A DNA stretch of 64,000 nt. Origin: Mesorhizobium sp. GTDB lineage: Bacteria > Pseudomonadota > Alphaproteobacteria > Rhizobiales > Rhizobiaceae. Of the stretch, positions 44,279 to 53,927 are shown piece by piece. The position numbers and the translations under genes are program-made. The first letter of the stretch is position 1. Each line of letters begins with the position of its first letter. The notes under the pieces were generated by a model. It saw nothing but the letters and a program-made list of their open reading frames with translations. It ran no database searches and was not told where the DNA came from. The stretch covers positions 62,001-126,000 of the forward strand of contig NZ_JAFKID010000018.1 in the NCBI RefSeq assembly GCF_017306545.1. Direction: 5' to 3'.

Positions 44279-45205
44279 TCAGTTCCAGCCCTCGAAGAAG
44301 GCGGGTCCGGCCTTGGCGCGTACCTCGGCGCCAGCCCTCGTTCCGATGGCGGCGGCATCCTGCGCCGTCCCGGTGGCGGCGATGGCGTGTTCTTCGCTGC
44401 CGTCCGGCATGACGATCAGGCCGGAGAAGGTCAGCGTGCCGCCCTGCACCGTCGCGTAACCGGCGATCGGCGTGCGGCAGGAGCCGTCGAGGGCGGCAAG
44501 GAAGGCGCGTTCGCAGGCCAGGGCCTGTCCGGTCGGTCCGTCATGGATGGCGGCGAGTAGGCCGGCGGTGCGGGTGTCGCCGATGCGGCTTTCGATGCCG
44601 ATGGCGCCCTGTCCGGGCGCCGGCGGAAAGGCGTCGAGCGCCATCACGTCGGTGGCGATATGGGCCAGCCCGAGCCGCTTCAGGCCGGCCAGCGCCAGGA
44701 TGGTGCCGTCGGCGACGCCTTCGTCCAGCTTGCGCAGGCGCGTCTGCACGTTGCCGCGAAACAGCACCACGTCGAGGTCCGGCCGCATGCGGCGGATCAG
44801 CGCCTGGCGCCTGAGCGACGACGAGCCGACCTTCGCACCGGCGGGCAGGTCGGCAATGCGCGCCGCCGCCCTGCCGATGAAGGCGTCGCGGGCATCCTCG
44901 CGCGGCAGGAAGGTGGCGAGTTCCAGCCCGTCCGGCAACACGGTCGGCATGTCCTTGGACGAATGCACCGCAATGTCGATGCGGCCATCGAGCAGCGCTT
45001 CCTCGATCTCCTTGGTGAACAGGCCCTTGCCGCCGGCATCCGCCAGCGCGCGATCCTGGATGCGGTCGCCGCTGGTGGTGATCGGCACGATCTCGAACGC
45101 ATCTTCGGCAAGGCCGTGCGCCGCCATCAGCCGCGCCCGCGTCTCATGCGCCTGCGCCAGCGCCAGCAGGCTGGCGCGCGTTCCGATCTTCAAGACAGTT
45201 TGCAT
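44279..45205 (-). CDS. hemC: Porphobilinogen deaminase
   Basis: A 308-residue hydroxymethylbilane synthase that joins four porphobilinogens. The dipyrromethane-cofactor cysteine is C243 in [12 protein letters not shown], and the N-terminal [44 protein letters not shown] and [13 protein letters not shown] motifs are complete. It is the first gene of hemC-hemD-mitofilin-hemY and divergent from tsaD across 69 bp. Confidence 0.97.
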   Translation of the reverse strand: MQTVLKIGTRASLLALAQAHETRARLMAAHGLAEDAFEIVPITTSGDRIQDRALADAGGKGLFTKEIEEALLDGRIDIAVHSSKDMPTVLPDGLELATFLPREDARDAFIGRAAARIADLPAGAKVGSSSLRRQALIRRMRPDLDVVLFRGNVQTRLRKLDEGVADGTILALAGLKRLGLAHIATDVMALDAFPPAPGQGAIGIESRIGDTRTAGLLAAIHDGPTGQALACERAFLAALDGSCRTPIAGYATVQGGTLTFSGLIVMPDGSEEHAIAATGTAQDAAAIGTRAGAEVRAKAGPAFFEGWN

Positions 45206-45274
45206 GGCTCGCGGTCCATGATAACCCCCGGATGCTCGGCCCGTTCCTATCGGGGAATTGGATGGCGGGCAATC

Positions 45275-46384
45275 ATGGAGGTTCGCGGCGAATTGATCCG
45301 GGTGCTGGGCATCGAGACGAGTTGCGACGAGACGGCGGCTTCCGTCGTCGCACTCGACGGCGAGCGGGCGCCTGAAATCCGTTCGAATGTGGTGTTGTCG
45401 CAGATCGCCGAGCACGCGGCTTTCGGCGGCGTCGTGCCGGAAATCGCCGCGCGCGCCCATGTCGAGGCGCTGGACGGCATCGTCGAGGCCGCCCTTGCCG
45501 ATGCCGGCGTCGATCTCGCCGACATCGACGCCGTCGCCGCCACCGCCGGGCCCGGCCTCGTCGGCGGCCTGATCGTCGGCCTGATGACGGCCAAGGCCAT
45601 CGCCGCCGCCGCCGGCAAGCCCTTGCTGGCGATCAACCATCTGGAAGGCCACGCGCTGACGGCGCGCCTCACCGACGGGCTGGTCTTTCCCTATCTTTTG
45701 CTGCTCGTCTCCGGCGGCCACACGCAGATCGTGCGGGTGGCCGGCGTCGGCGACTACCAGCGCTGGGCCACCACCATCGACGATGCGCTGGGCGAGGCCT
45801 TCGACAAGACCGCAAAAATGCTCGGCCTGCCCTATCCGGGCGGTCCGAACGTGGAGAAGGCAGCCGAAAAAGGCGATGCGGCCCGCTTCGCCTTCCCGCG
45901 GCCGATGAAGGGCGCGGCGCAGCCCGATTTTTCCTTTTCCGGCCTGAAGACCGCCGTGCGGCAGGCCGCCAGCGCCATCGCGCCGCTGACGGATAAGGAC
46001 GTCGCCGACATCTGCGCCTCCTTTCAGGCAGCGGTCGCCGATGCGCTGCAAGACCGCGTGCGCCGCGCGCTGGAGCGGTTCCGCTCCGAGTTCCCGGACA
46101 TGAAGACGCCTGCGCTGGTGGTTGCCGGCGGCGTCGCCGCCAACCGCACGATCAAATCGACGCTGGAAGCGTTGTGCCGCGACGCCGGCTTCCGCTTCGT
46201 CGCGCCGCCCTTGAAACTGTGCACCGACAATGCCGCCATGATCGCCTGGGCCGGCATCGAGCGGCTCAGCGCCGGCCTTGCCGACACGGAGGGGTCTTTC
46301 GCCTTCGTGCCGCGCTCGCGCTGGCCGCTGGACGGCGTCTCGGCTCCGGTCGTCGGCTCCGGCAGGCGAGGGGCTAAGGCATGA
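45275..46384 (+). CDS. tsaD: tRNA threonylcarbamoyltransferase TsaD
   Basis: A 369-residue Kae1/TsaD protein that transfers the threonylcarbamoyl group to A37 of ANN-decoding tRNAs with TsaB and TsaE. Iron ligands H122 and H126 in NHLEGHALT and a later aspartate in [12 protein letters not shown] are present, together with [11 protein letters not shown] at the N-terminus and the ASKH-fold segment SGGHTQIV. Divergent from hemC; gpsA follows 13 bp after the stop, an arrangement common in the group. Confidence 0.97.
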   Translation: MEVRGELIRVLGIETSCDETAASVVALDGERAPEIRSNVVLSQIAEHAAFGGVVPEIAARAHVEALDGIVEAALADAGVDLADIDAVAATAGPGLVGGLIVGLMTAKAIAAAAGKPLLAINHLEGHALTARLTDGLVFPYLLLLVSGGHTQIVRVAGVGDYQRWATTIDDALGEAFDKTAKMLGLPYPGGPNVEKAAEKGDAARFAFPRPMKGAAQPDFSFSGLKTAVRQAASAIAPLTDKDVADICASFQAAVADALQDRVRRALERFRSEFPDMKTPALVVAGGVAANRTIKSTLEALCRDAGFRFVAPPLKLCTDNAAMIAWAGIERLSAGLADTEGSFAFVPRSRWPLDGVSAPVVGSGRRGAKA

Positions 46385-46397
46385 GGAGGACCGGGGC

Positions 46398-47384
46398 ATG
46401 AGCGACGGCGGCTTTCGCATTGCCGTGCTGGGCGGCGGCGCCTGGGGCACCGCTTTGGCGCTGGCCATGCTGCGCGCCGGCCATGCCGTCAGCCTGTGGG
46501 CGCGCGACGTCGAAACCGTCGAGGCGATCGGCCGCGGCGAAAACCCGCGCTACCTGCCCGGCATTCCGATCGAACACGGCATTGCCGCCACGACCGATAT
46601 CGCCACCGCCCTTTCCGGCGCCGATTGCGTGCTGGCGGTGGTTCCGGCGCAGTCGCTGCGCGGCGTGCTGGCCGAGGCGAAGGCGCACATGCCGGCCGGC
46701 GTGCCGCTGGTTCTGTGCGCCAAGGGCATCGAGCGCGACACCGGCGCGCTGCTTTCCTCCATCGTCGCCGAGATCCTGCCGGGCAATCCGGTGGCGACGC
46801 TCTCCGGCCCGAGCTTCGCCGCTGACGTGGCGCGCGGCCTGCCCACCGCCGTCGTCGTCGCGGCAACGCAGGAAGCGCTGGCGGTCGATCTGGCGCAGCG
46901 CTTCTCGGCGCTCAACCTGCGCTGCTATTCCAGCGACGACGTCACCGGCGTCGAGATCGGCGGCGCGCTGAAAAACGTCTTCGCCATCGCCGCGGGCGCC
47001 GTCACCGGGGCAAAACTCGGCGCCAGCGCGCAGGCCGCCATGGTGACGCGCGGCTTTGCCGAATTGCGGCGCATCGGCACCGCTTTCGGCGCCAAGCCGG
47101 AAACGCTGATGGGCCTGTCCGGCCTCGGCGACCTGCTTTTGTCCTGCTCCTCGACCCAGTCGCGCAATTTCGGCTACGGACTGGCGCTGGGGCGCGGCGA
47201 GGCACTGGCAGGCCGGCCGCTGGCCGAGGGCGTGCCGACCGCCGCGATCGCGGCGCGCATCACCGCCGAGCAGGCGATCGACGCGCCCATCATCGCGGCC
47301 GTCGCCGCCATCCTCGACGGCGCCGTCACCATCAACGAAGCCGTCGCCGCGCTGATGAGCCGGCCGCTCAAACCCGAAGACTAG
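46398..47384 (+). CDS. gpsA: Glycerol-3-phosphate dehydrogenase [NAD(P)+]
   Basis: A 328-residue cytoplasmic dehydrogenase that reduces dihydroxyacetone phosphate to sn-glycerol 3-phosphate for phospholipids. The NAD(P)-binding loop is [13 protein letters not shown]; the catalytic lysine lies in [16 protein letters not shown], and [23 protein letters not shown] is the family's substrate segment. GGAGGACCGGGGC precedes the ATG. Second gene of the tsaD-gpsA-yciI-EVE unit. Confidence 0.97.
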   Translation: MSDGGFRIAVLGGGAWGTALALAMLRAGHAVSLWARDVETVEAIGRGENPRYLPGIPIEHGIAATTDIATALSGADCVLAVVPAQSLRGVLAEAKAHMPAGVPLVLCAKGIERDTGALLSSIVAEILPGNPVATLSGPSFAADVARGLPTAVVVAATQEALAVDLAQRFSALNLRCYSSDDVTGVEIGGALKNVFAIAAGAVTGAKLGASAQAAMVTRGFAELRRIGTAFGAKPETLMGLSGLGDLLLSCSSTQSRNFGYGLALGRGEALAGRPLAEGVPTAAIAARITAEQAIDAPIIAAVAAILDGAVTINEAVAALMSRPLKPED

Positions 47385-47419
47385 ACCCCGAAGACCGTAT
47401 CGAAGACTGGGAGCAAGGA

Positions 47420-47716
47420 ATGCTGTTCGCACTGATCTGCAAGGACAAGCCGGGCGCGCTTAACGTGCGCATGGAGACGCGGCCGAAGCATGTCGAGTTC
47501 ATCAACGGCCTGATCGCCGACAGGAAGCTCGCTTTCGCCGGGCCGTTCCTCGATGCCGAAGGCAAGTCGAACGGCAGCCTGGTGATGATCGAGGCGGCGG
47601 ACCAAGCCGAGGCCGAGGCGGTGGCGGCAAGCGACCCTTATGCCAAGGCCGGCCTGTTCGACAGCGTCGAGGTCCGGCCGTGGACCTGGGTGTTCATGAA
47701 GCCGGCCGACGCCTGA
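47420..47716 (+). CDS. YciI family protein
   Basis: A 98-residue ferredoxin-like alpha-beta protein of the YciI/YCII type. The conserved H at R-P-K-H-V-E-F and D in the late motif SDPYAKAGLFDSVEVRPW are present; these form a putative active site. Function within the family is uncertain, except for a few members that are dehydrochlorinases or biosynthetic isomerases. It is between gpsA and the EVE-domain gene with short gaps, probably in one transcript. Confidence 0.9.
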   Translation: MLFALICKDKPGALNVRMETRPKHVEFINGLIADRKLAFAGPFLDAEGKSNGSLVMIEAADQAEAEAVAASDPYAKAGLFDSVEVRPWTWVFMKPADA

Positions 47717-47729
47717 GAGGACCGACCGC

Positions 47730-48152
47730 ATGAACTACTGGCTGTTCAAGTCCGAGCCGTTCAAGTTCTCCTTCGACGCCTTGAAGAAGCTCGGTGCCAA
47801 GGGCACGCAATGGGACGGCGTGCGCAATTACGCCGCCCGCAACAACATGAAGGCGATGCAGGTCGGCGACCTTGGTTTCTTCTACCATTCCAATGAAGGG
47901 CTGAACATCGTCGGCATTGCCGAGGTGTCCGCGCTGGCCCATCACGACACGACGGCCGACGATCCGCGCTGGGAATGCGTCGACATCCGCGCCGTGCGCG
48001 ACGTGCCGAATCCGCCGACGCTGGCCGACATCAAGGCCAATCCGAAGCTTCAGGACATGGCGCTGGTGCGCCTCGGCCGGCTTTCGGTACAGCCGGTGAC
48101 ACCGGAAGAGTGGCGCGAAGTCTGCCGCATGGGCGGCGTCGATCCGGCGTAA
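47730..48152 (+). CDS. EVE-domain protein
   Basis: A 140-residue protein that is a single EVE domain (PUA-like). Hallmarks are MNYWLFKSEPFKFSF at the N-terminus, TQWDGVRNYAARNNMKAMQVGDLGFFYHSN and the end LSVQPVTPEEWREVCRMGG. EVE domains bind modified bases, so a role in handling modified DNA or RNA is likely. It starts 13 bp after the yciI-type gene. Last gene of the tsaD-gpsA unit. Confidence 0.93.
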   Translation: MNYWLFKSEPFKFSFDALKKLGAKGTQWDGVRNYAARNNMKAMQVGDLGFFYHSNEGLNIVGIAEVSALAHHDTTADDPRWECVDIRAVRDVPNPPTLADIKANPKLQDMALVRLGRLSVQPVTPEEWREVCRMGGVDPA

Positions 48153-48251
48153 GGCGAGCGTCGCTCCCCCAACGCTTCATGAGGGCGCGGCATGACCGGC
48201 GCCCGTGCGGCAGCGCGCCGGGCGGGGGCGGGCGCTTCGCCCAAGTCGGCT

Positions 48252-49868
48252 TCAGTGCCGGAAGTGCCGCACGCCCGTCATCACCATGGCGATGCCGTGT
48301 TCGTCGGCGGCGGCGACGACGTCCTTGTCGTTGACCGAGCCGCCCGGCTGGATGACGGCGGTGGCGCCGGCCTCGACCGCCGTCAGCAGGCCGTCCGCGA
48401 AGGGGAAGAAGGCGTCGGAGGCGACGACCGAACCCTTCGTCAGCGGTTCGGACAGGCCCGCCGCCGCAGCCGCGTCTTGCGCCTTGCGGGCGGCGATGCG
48501 CGAAGAATCCACCCTGCTCATCTGGCCGGCGCCGATGCCGACCGTCGCCAGGTTCCGCGCATAGACGATGGCGTTGGACTTGACGTGCTTGGCGATGCGG
48601 AAGGCGAATTTCAGGTCGGCAAGCTCGGCGGCGCTCGGCGCGCGCCTCGTCACCACCTTGAGGTTTATGTCGTCCACCACGGCGTTGTCGCGGCCCTGCA
48701 CCAACAGGCCGCCGGCGACGGACTTCACCATGGCGCCGGCCGTGCGCGGATCGGGCAGACCGCCCGTCACCAGCAGCCGGAGGTTCTTCTTCGCCGCGAC
48801 GATCGCCGCCGCTTCCTCGGTCGCTTCGGGGGCGACGATGACCTCGGTGAAGGTTTTGACGATTTCTTCCGCCGCCTCGGCGTCGAGGATGCGGTTGAGC
48901 GCGACGATGCCGCCGAAGGCCGAGACGGGATCGCAGGCCAATGCCTTGAGGTAGGCTTCCTTGAGCGACACCGCCTCGGCGACGCCGCAGGGATTGGCAT
49001 GCTTGATGATGGCGACGGCCGCCGTGCGGGCGGGATCGAACTCGCCGACCAACTCGAAGGCGGCGTCGGTGTCGTTGATGTTGTTATAGGACAACTGCTT
49101 GCCCTGAAGCTGGCGCGCGGTGGCGACGCCGGGCCGCTTCTCGCCGGTGACGTAGAAGCCTGCCTGCTGGTGCGGGTTCTCGCCATAGCGCATCACCGTC
49201 TCGAGTTGGCCGCCGAAGGCGCGCCAGCCCGGATGCTCGATTTCCAATGTCTCGGCGAACCAGCCGGAGATGGCGGCGTCGTAGGCGGCGGTGCGGGCGA
49301 AGGCTTTCGCCGCGAGCTTCTTCCTGAAATCGAGCGACAGGCTGCCGGCGTTCAACTCCAGCGCGTTCAGCACGGCGGCGTAGTCTTCCGGGTCGGTGAC
49401 GACGGCGACATAGGCGTGGTTCTTGGCCGAGGCACGCACCATGGCCGGACCGCCGATGTCGATGTTCTCCACCGTCGCGGCATAGCCGGCGCCGGAGCGG
49501 CGCACCTCCTCGAACGGGTAGAGATTGACGACGACGAGGTCGATCGGCTCGATGCCGTGCGCCTCCATGGCGGCGCGGTGTTCGGCGTCGTCGCGGATGC
49601 CGAGCAGGGCGCCGTGCACCGACGGATGCAGCGTCTTGACCCGTCCGTCCATGATCTCGGGAAAGCCGGTCAGGTCGGAGACGTCGCGCACGGCGATGCC
49701 GGCGGCGGCGATCGCCTTGGCGGTGCCGCCGGTGGAGACAAGCTCGACGCCGGCGTGGAACAGGGTTTTGGCGAAATCGACGAGGCCGGTCTTGTCCGAC
49801 ACCGAGAGCAAGGCGCGGCGCACCGGAACGAGATCGGGGGCGGGAATGTTCTTCGAGGCGACGGCCAT
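48252..49868 (-). CDS. purH: Bifunctional AICAR transformylase/IMP cyclohydrolase
   Basis: A 538-residue enzyme for the last two steps of IMP synthesis. The N-terminal MGS-like cyclohydrolase domain (about 12-150) has [23 protein letters not shown] and [13 protein letters not shown]. The C-terminal AICAR transformylase has [27 protein letters not shown] and the catalytic lysine-histidine motif [10 protein letters not shown], ending with [14 protein letters not shown]. Start at 49868 ([28 protein letters not shown]). Standing alone, convergent with the EVE-domain gene. Confidence 0.97.
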   Translation of the reverse strand: MAVASKNIPAPDLVPVRRALLSVSDKTGLVDFAKTLFHAGVELVSTGGTAKAIAAAGIAVRDVSDLTGFPEIMDGRVKTLHPSVHGALLGIRDDAEHRAAMEAHGIEPIDLVVVNLYPFEEVRRSGAGYAATVENIDIGGPAMVRASAKNHAYVAVVTDPEDYAAVLNALELNAGSLSLDFRKKLAAKAFARTAAYDAAISGWFAETLEIEHPGWRAFGGQLETVMRYGENPHQQAGFYVTGEKRPGVATARQLQGKQLSYNNINDTDAAFELVGEFDPARTAAVAIIKHANPCGVAEAVSLKEAYLKALACDPVSAFGGIVALNRILDAEAAEEIVKTFTEVIVAPEATEEAAAIVAAKKNLRLLVTGGLPDPRTAGAMVKSVAGGLLVQGRDNAVVDDINLKVVTRRAPSAAELADLKFAFRIAKHVKSNAIVYARNLATVGIGAGQMSRVDSSRIAARKAQDAAAAAGLSEPLTKGSVVASDAFFPFADGLLTAVEAGATAVIQPGGSVNDKDVVAAADEHGIAMVMTGVRHFRH

Positions 49869-49967
49869 GGCGGCAAGGCCTTTCCGGGACGGCAGGGGAT
49901 AGGGCCGCGCCGTAGCACATGGGGCCATGAAGTCAAAGCCCGCATCGCGGCCGGTCCATTGCAGTGT

Positions 49968-50291
49968 CTAAAGCGGCTGCGCGGCCAGTTTCGTCCGCCA
50001 ATGGGCGAGGCGAGCCTTCAGCGCCTCGCCTTCCGGCTTCGCGTCGGCCGCGAACACCTCGACCCGCTCGAAGCCCAGGCCTTCGCCGCCATGGTCGTTC
50101 CACGCCGCTTGCAGGCTGGCGCTGCGATGGGAACCGAGGCGCAGCGTGAACAGAACCCTGTTCATGACGACATCGAGGTCTGCCGCATGGCCGACCCAGC
50201 TTTGGCCGGACCCGGCATGGCGCAGGGCGTAGATGCCGGCGGGCGCGGCGCGCTCCTTGTAGGTCCGGATGGCTGACTTGCGGTCGGTCAC
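49968..50291 (-). CDS. Small GIY-YIG-type protein
   Basis: A 107-residue protein with the GIY-YIG fold: G-I-Y in PAGIYALRHAGSGQSWVGHAADL, where W-V-G stands for the YIG part, and the later RLGSHRSASLQAAWNDHGGEGLGFE segment typical of small GIY-YIG domains. Some catalytic positions look changed, so nuclease activity is uncertain. It lies between purH and the heparinase gene on their strand. Confidence 0.82.
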   Translation of the reverse strand: MTDRKSAIRTYKERAAPAGIYALRHAGSGQSWVGHAADLDVVMNRVLFTLRLGSHRSASLQAAWNDHGGEGLGFERVEVFAADAKPEGEALKARLAHWRTKLAAQPL

Positions 50292-50363
50292 GGCGAAATC
50301 CTTTCGGCCGTCCTCTACCTCATGCCATATCTGTCGTCAATTTCATCCGGGTATAATATGGAC

Positions 50364-52076
50364 CTATTCATCGCTCCTGCCGATCCGCTCGAAGCGCCAG
50401 TGCACCTCGGGCAGTTCGGCCGCACGGAAGGCGAGCACGATCTGGCGGCTTCGGCGCGGACCGCCGAGACCGGCGAAGAAGATCGATTCCTCCACCTCCG
50501 GCGTCGCCTCGTCGCAGGTGAAGAGCCATGCGTCGGCGGCTTCGGCCGTCAGCACCAGCCGGTCGCGGGCGTCCCGCAGCAATTCCGTATCGGGGTGGAC
50601 GTGGAAGCGTATGGCGATCGAATCGCGGCCGCCGTCGCGGACCCGGCTTCCGTCAGCGCGCAGGAAACGGTCGCGGCCGGCCAGCCTGTCGCCAGTGGCC
50701 GAAAGCGTCAGCTCGCGCTCGTGCAGGATGCCGAAGCGGCGGACGTAGCCGTCGTGGCCGGCGACGAAACCCTGCCGGCCGGCATCGTCGATGCGCCGGC
50801 TTTCCACCCGCTGCGGGCCGCCGACCAGCGGCGTGCCGATCAGGTCGAGGACGCGCGCCGAATGGCTGAAACGCGCCGAGGACGTGTCCTCGACGGTCGC
50901 GGTGGAGTGCGCGGCGGTGACGCGCGCCAGCGGCCGGAATTCGGCGGCGCCGTAGGTGTCGACGCCGGCGTTGACGATATAATGCTGGCGGCCCGACGAC
51001 ATCTCGAAGGACAGGCAGCCGGCATGGGCGGCCTCCGACACTTCGGTCGGCGGCGCGGCGCCGGTGTCGGCGATCACCGTCACGCCGCCGGCGGCAAGCC
51101 GTTCGTAACCGGAGTAGGGCGCATGCAGCAGCGGCTGGCCGGCGGTGTCGTCGTGGCGCAGGACGGCGGCGATGCGGTCATGAATGGTGGCGCCCATGCC
51201 GTTGAAGCGGGCGAGACTGCCGTCCGAATGGCGGAAGAAGCGCAGCGCCGGCAGCATGCGGTCGATGGCGCCGATCAGGGCGGCCGGCGGCTGCTCGGCC
51301 TGGTTAGCATAGGTCTGGCGCAGCGGCAGAAGGTCGGCGAGGATTTCCAGAACGGCGAGCGGATTGCGCGAGATGTGGCCGCCGTCCGGCAGGATCTGAC
51401 GGTCCAGTTCCTCGGCGAGGTGGCGGGTGGCGGCGCGCAGCGCCGAGGCCGGCGCCGGCAGCGAAAGCGCGGCGAACGCCAGCGCCACGCGGGCGCGCAG
51501 CCGCTCCTTGCCGTCCGGCATCGCCGCCGCGACCGAGCGCAGGTAGCGGATCTGCACGGCGAGCGACTTCAGGAAAGCGCGGTAGAAGGGAAACTCCGCG
51601 CCCTGCAAGACGACGGACGAATGCTGGAGCCAGGCGATGATGCGCTTGGCCGTGGTGCCGGGCTCCCAGGCCGGGCCGGAAATGCGGTTGCCGTGCAGCG
51701 CGATCCAGTCGCCGACCAGCGCGCGCGCATTGGCTGCGGCCAGATCGGTGCCGGCGGCGCGCATGTGGCGCAGCCAGCGGAAGCCGTGCAGCGATTTCTG
51801 CCAGCCGCGGCTCGCCACTTCCATCTGGAAGGGGGACTGGCCGCCGGTTTCGACCATATGTCCCGCCAACGGATAGCGGCCGTAGTAGATTTCCAGCGCG
51901 ATCTGCGGGTCGGCGAGCCTCAGGTCAGGCGGTGCGATCAGCACCCGCTCCGGCGTGCGGCCGCTGTAGCGCCAGCGGAAAACCGGCCCGGTGCGCAAAC
52001 GCCGGCCGGCCTTCAGCCAGAACTGCCTGGCGACAAGCGCCCACAGATGCGCGGTATTGCCGGCTACAAGCGCCAA
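50364..52076 (-). CDS. Heparinase II/III-family protein, TTG start
   Basis: A 570-residue protein with an N-terminal alpha/alpha toroid (RWLRHMRAAGTDLAAANARALVGDWI, with W, H and R conserved in the family) and the C-terminal heparinase II/III-like beta-sandwich (SFEMSSGRQHYIVNAGVDTYG, ATVEDTSSARFS). Rhizobial homologues near purH and rsmB are uncharacterised; a polysaccharide-lyase role in the envelope is possible. No ATG or GTG fits; the TTG at 52076 has CAGGAG 5 bp upstream and is the clear start. No signal peptide is visible. Confidence 0.88.
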   Translation of the reverse strand: MALVAGNTAHLWALVARQFWLKAGRRLRTGPVFRWRYSGRTPERVLIAPPDLRLADPQIALEIYYGRYPLAGHMVETGGQSPFQMEVASRGWQKSLHGFRWLRHMRAAGTDLAAANARALVGDWIALHGNRISGPAWEPGTTAKRIIAWLQHSSVVLQGAEFPFYRAFLKSLAVQIRYLRSVAAAMPDGKERLRARVALAFAALSLPAPASALRAATRHLAEELDRQILPDGGHISRNPLAVLEILADLLPLRQTYANQAEQPPAALIGAIDRMLPALRFFRHSDGSLARFNGMGATIHDRIAAVLRHDDTAGQPLLHAPYSGYERLAAGGVTVIADTGAAPPTEVSEAAHAGCLSFEMSSGRQHYIVNAGVDTYGAAEFRPLARVTAAHSTATVEDTSSARFSHSARVLDLIGTPLVGGPQRVESRRIDDAGRQGFVAGHDGYVRRFGILHERELTLSATGDRLAGRDRFLRADGSRVRDGGRDSIAIRFHVHPDTELLRDARDRLVLTAEAADAWLFTCDEATPEVEESIFFAGLGGPRRSRQIVLAFRAAELPEVHWRFERIGRSDE

Positions 52077-52207
52077 CGTTTCTCCTGAACTCCCTCGCCG
52101 GCCGACAAGGGTATATGAGTCAAGGTCTTGTGCGAAGGCGCTTTCGGCCTGCACGGCCCGTTGGGCGCGTCGGCACCAGCGTTTCCCACAACGAAAGGCA
52201 GATCGCG

Positions 52208-53569
52208 TCAGTTGCTGCGGCGCAGCCGCGCGGCAAAGAAGCCGTCGAGGCCCGACAATGCCGGCGATCCGAGGTCGAGGGCGGCAGGCGTCGTGCGCAG
52301 CGTGCCTTCTTCCGTCAGGAAGGGGGCGATGCCGGCCACTTCGCCCGGCCGTACCGGATCGAGCGCGATGCCGGAATGGTCCGACAGGAAGGCGGCGAGC
52401 AAATTCTCGCCTTCCTGCGGGTCGAGCGAGCAATTTGAAAAGACGACCGTGCCGCCGGGGCGCACGAGCATGGTCGCGCGCTCCAGTAGCCTTCGCTGCA
52501 AATCCGCCAGCTTGGCGATGTCGTCGGGCGTTTTCGTCCACGGCACGTCGGGATGCCGGCGCACCGTACCGGTCGAGGAACAGGGCGCATCCAGGAGCAC
52601 GGCGTCGAACAATTTTGGCGGCTCGTAGGCGAGGAGGTCGGCCTGTACCGTTTCGGCGGAAAGGTCGAGCCGGGCGAGGTTCTGTTGCAGCCGGGCCAGC
52701 CGGCTGCGCGAGGTGTCTACGGCGGTGACGTCCGCTCCGGCGAGGACGAGCTGGGCGGTCTTGCCGCCGGGAGCGGCGCACAGGTCGGCGACGCGCCGGC
52801 CCCGCACGTCACCCATCAGCTTCGCCGGCAGGGCGGCGGCGGCGTCCTGTACCCACCATGCGCCGTCGGCGAAACCGGGCAGCTCGGGAACCGGCCCGGC
52901 CAGCCGCTCGACGCGCACCGAGCCGGTCGGCAGGACGATGCCGCCGAGCCGCTCGGCCCATGCGGACGGATCGGCTTTCACGGTGAAATCCACCGGCGCC
53001 TCGTGCCGATGCGCGGCCAGGATTTTGGCCGCTGCCTCGTTTCCATAGGCTGCCGTCAGCCGCTCGACGAACCAGCCGGGCGCGTCGGCGGTTGCTGCCA
53101 GCGCCTCGGGCAGTTCGACATCCTTTGCCCGCGCCAGCGCGCGCAGCACGCCGTTGACCAGGCCGGAAAAGCGCGTCGTGCGCGGGTCTTCCTTGGCATG
53201 GGTGACGGCGAGATCGACGGCGGCGCTGTCGGGCACGTCGAGGAACAGGATCTGCGCCGCCGCGACATGCAGGATATGGGAGAGCGCGGTGGCGTTAGCC
53301 GGCAGCGGCTTTTCCAGCCGCCGCGCCAGAAGCGCCGCGATGGTGCCGCGATGGCGCAGCGCGGTGACGAGAATGGCGCGCACCAAAGCGCGGTCGCGCG
53401 GGTCGAGGGCGCGGTATTGCGGATGGCCATGCTCGGCGTCGGTCATGCCGTCGAGCGGGGTGTGGGCATCGATAACGGCCGCCAGGAGCCGCGCCGCCGC
53501 CTTGCGTGCGGCAAGGCCGGGGATGGCGGGACCTTCGCGGCGCGGACCGGATGGATGCTGCTTCTTCAT
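52208..53569 (-). CDS. rsmB: 16S rRNA (cytosine-967-C5)-methyltransferase-like RsmB
   Basis: A 453-residue NOL1/NOP2/Sun-family methyltransferase. The N-terminal NusB-like domain (about 20-160) precedes the Rossmann domain with SAM motif LCAAPGGKTAQLVLAG; the two catalytic cysteines are in LLDAPCSSTGTVRRHPD and FSNCSLDPQEGEN. Consistent with 5-methylcytosine formation in 16S rRNA. It is upstream of the heparinase gene on the same strand, with htpX beyond, a common rhizobial order. Confidence 0.93.
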   Translation of the reverse strand: MKKQHPSGPRREGPAIPGLAARKAAARLLAAVIDAHTPLDGMTDAEHGHPQYRALDPRDRALVRAILVTALRHRGTIAALLARRLEKPLPANATALSHILHVAAAQILFLDVPDSAAVDLAVTHAKEDPRTTRFSGLVNGVLRALARAKDVELPEALAATADAPGWFVERLTAAYGNEAAAKILAAHRHEAPVDFTVKADPSAWAERLGGIVLPTGSVRVERLAGPVPELPGFADGAWWVQDAAAALPAKLMGDVRGRRVADLCAAPGGKTAQLVLAGADVTAVDTSRSRLARLQQNLARLDLSAETVQADLLAYEPPKLFDAVLLDAPCSSTGTVRRHPDVPWTKTPDDIAKLADLQRRLLERATMLVRPGGTVVFSNCSLDPQEGENLLAAFLSDHSGIALDPVRPGEVAGIAPFLTEEGTLRTTPAALDLGSPALSGLDGFFAARLRRSN

Positions 53570-53927
53570 GCCGTCGCCATGTCACGGGGACGGCCGATTG
53601 TCGAGGCGGGATTAGCGAACCGACCGACGCAAGCGCTGCCCCTCACCCTTACCGTCTCCCCGTGAATGGCAGGGCTATGGCATATGGCGCAAAACCCCCA
53701 CCCCTAACCCCTCCCCGCAAGGGGGAGGGGGACTTTGCGGCACTGCTACAGCGCGCCAATCTCGCCGATTTCGGCTGAAACGGCGACGTCGGCGTCTCCC
53801 TCCCCCTTGCGGGGAGGGGTTAGGGGTGGGGGTACTGCGCCGTCGAAAATTCCATATGCGATCGCCCTGGTAAGGACGGGGAGAGGAAGCCGGCAGGCAG
53901 GTGAGAGGCGGCGGCGGCGAATCAGGC
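53570..53927. other. Non-coding region with REPIN-like pair
   Basis: This 358-bp gap between htpX and rsmB holds a degenerate TCTCCCCGTGAATGGC unit (about 53655-53672) and the strong inverted pair at 53695-53832. Promoter elements of rsmB must be near 53570-53690; I see none that is distinctive. Confidence 0.6.
53695..53832. repeat. REPIN-like inverted pair, CCCACCCCTAACCCCTCCCC family
   Basis: Left arm 53695-53732 reads CCCCCACCCCTAACCCCTCC and on into CCGCAAGGGGGAGGGGGA; the right arm at 53796-53832 is its near-exact reverse complement. Each arm is itself a hairpin (CCCCTCCCC...GGGGGAGGGG), and about 63 unrelated bases lie between. Copies of the same unit occur at 57716-57859 and, inside bkdB, at 60460-60624. 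Confidence 0.85.

Noticed and set aside
53570-53927. A CRISPR-like repeat array
   Set aside because: The repeats are inverted pairs with different spacers in only two copies, with no direct repeat period and no cas genes.
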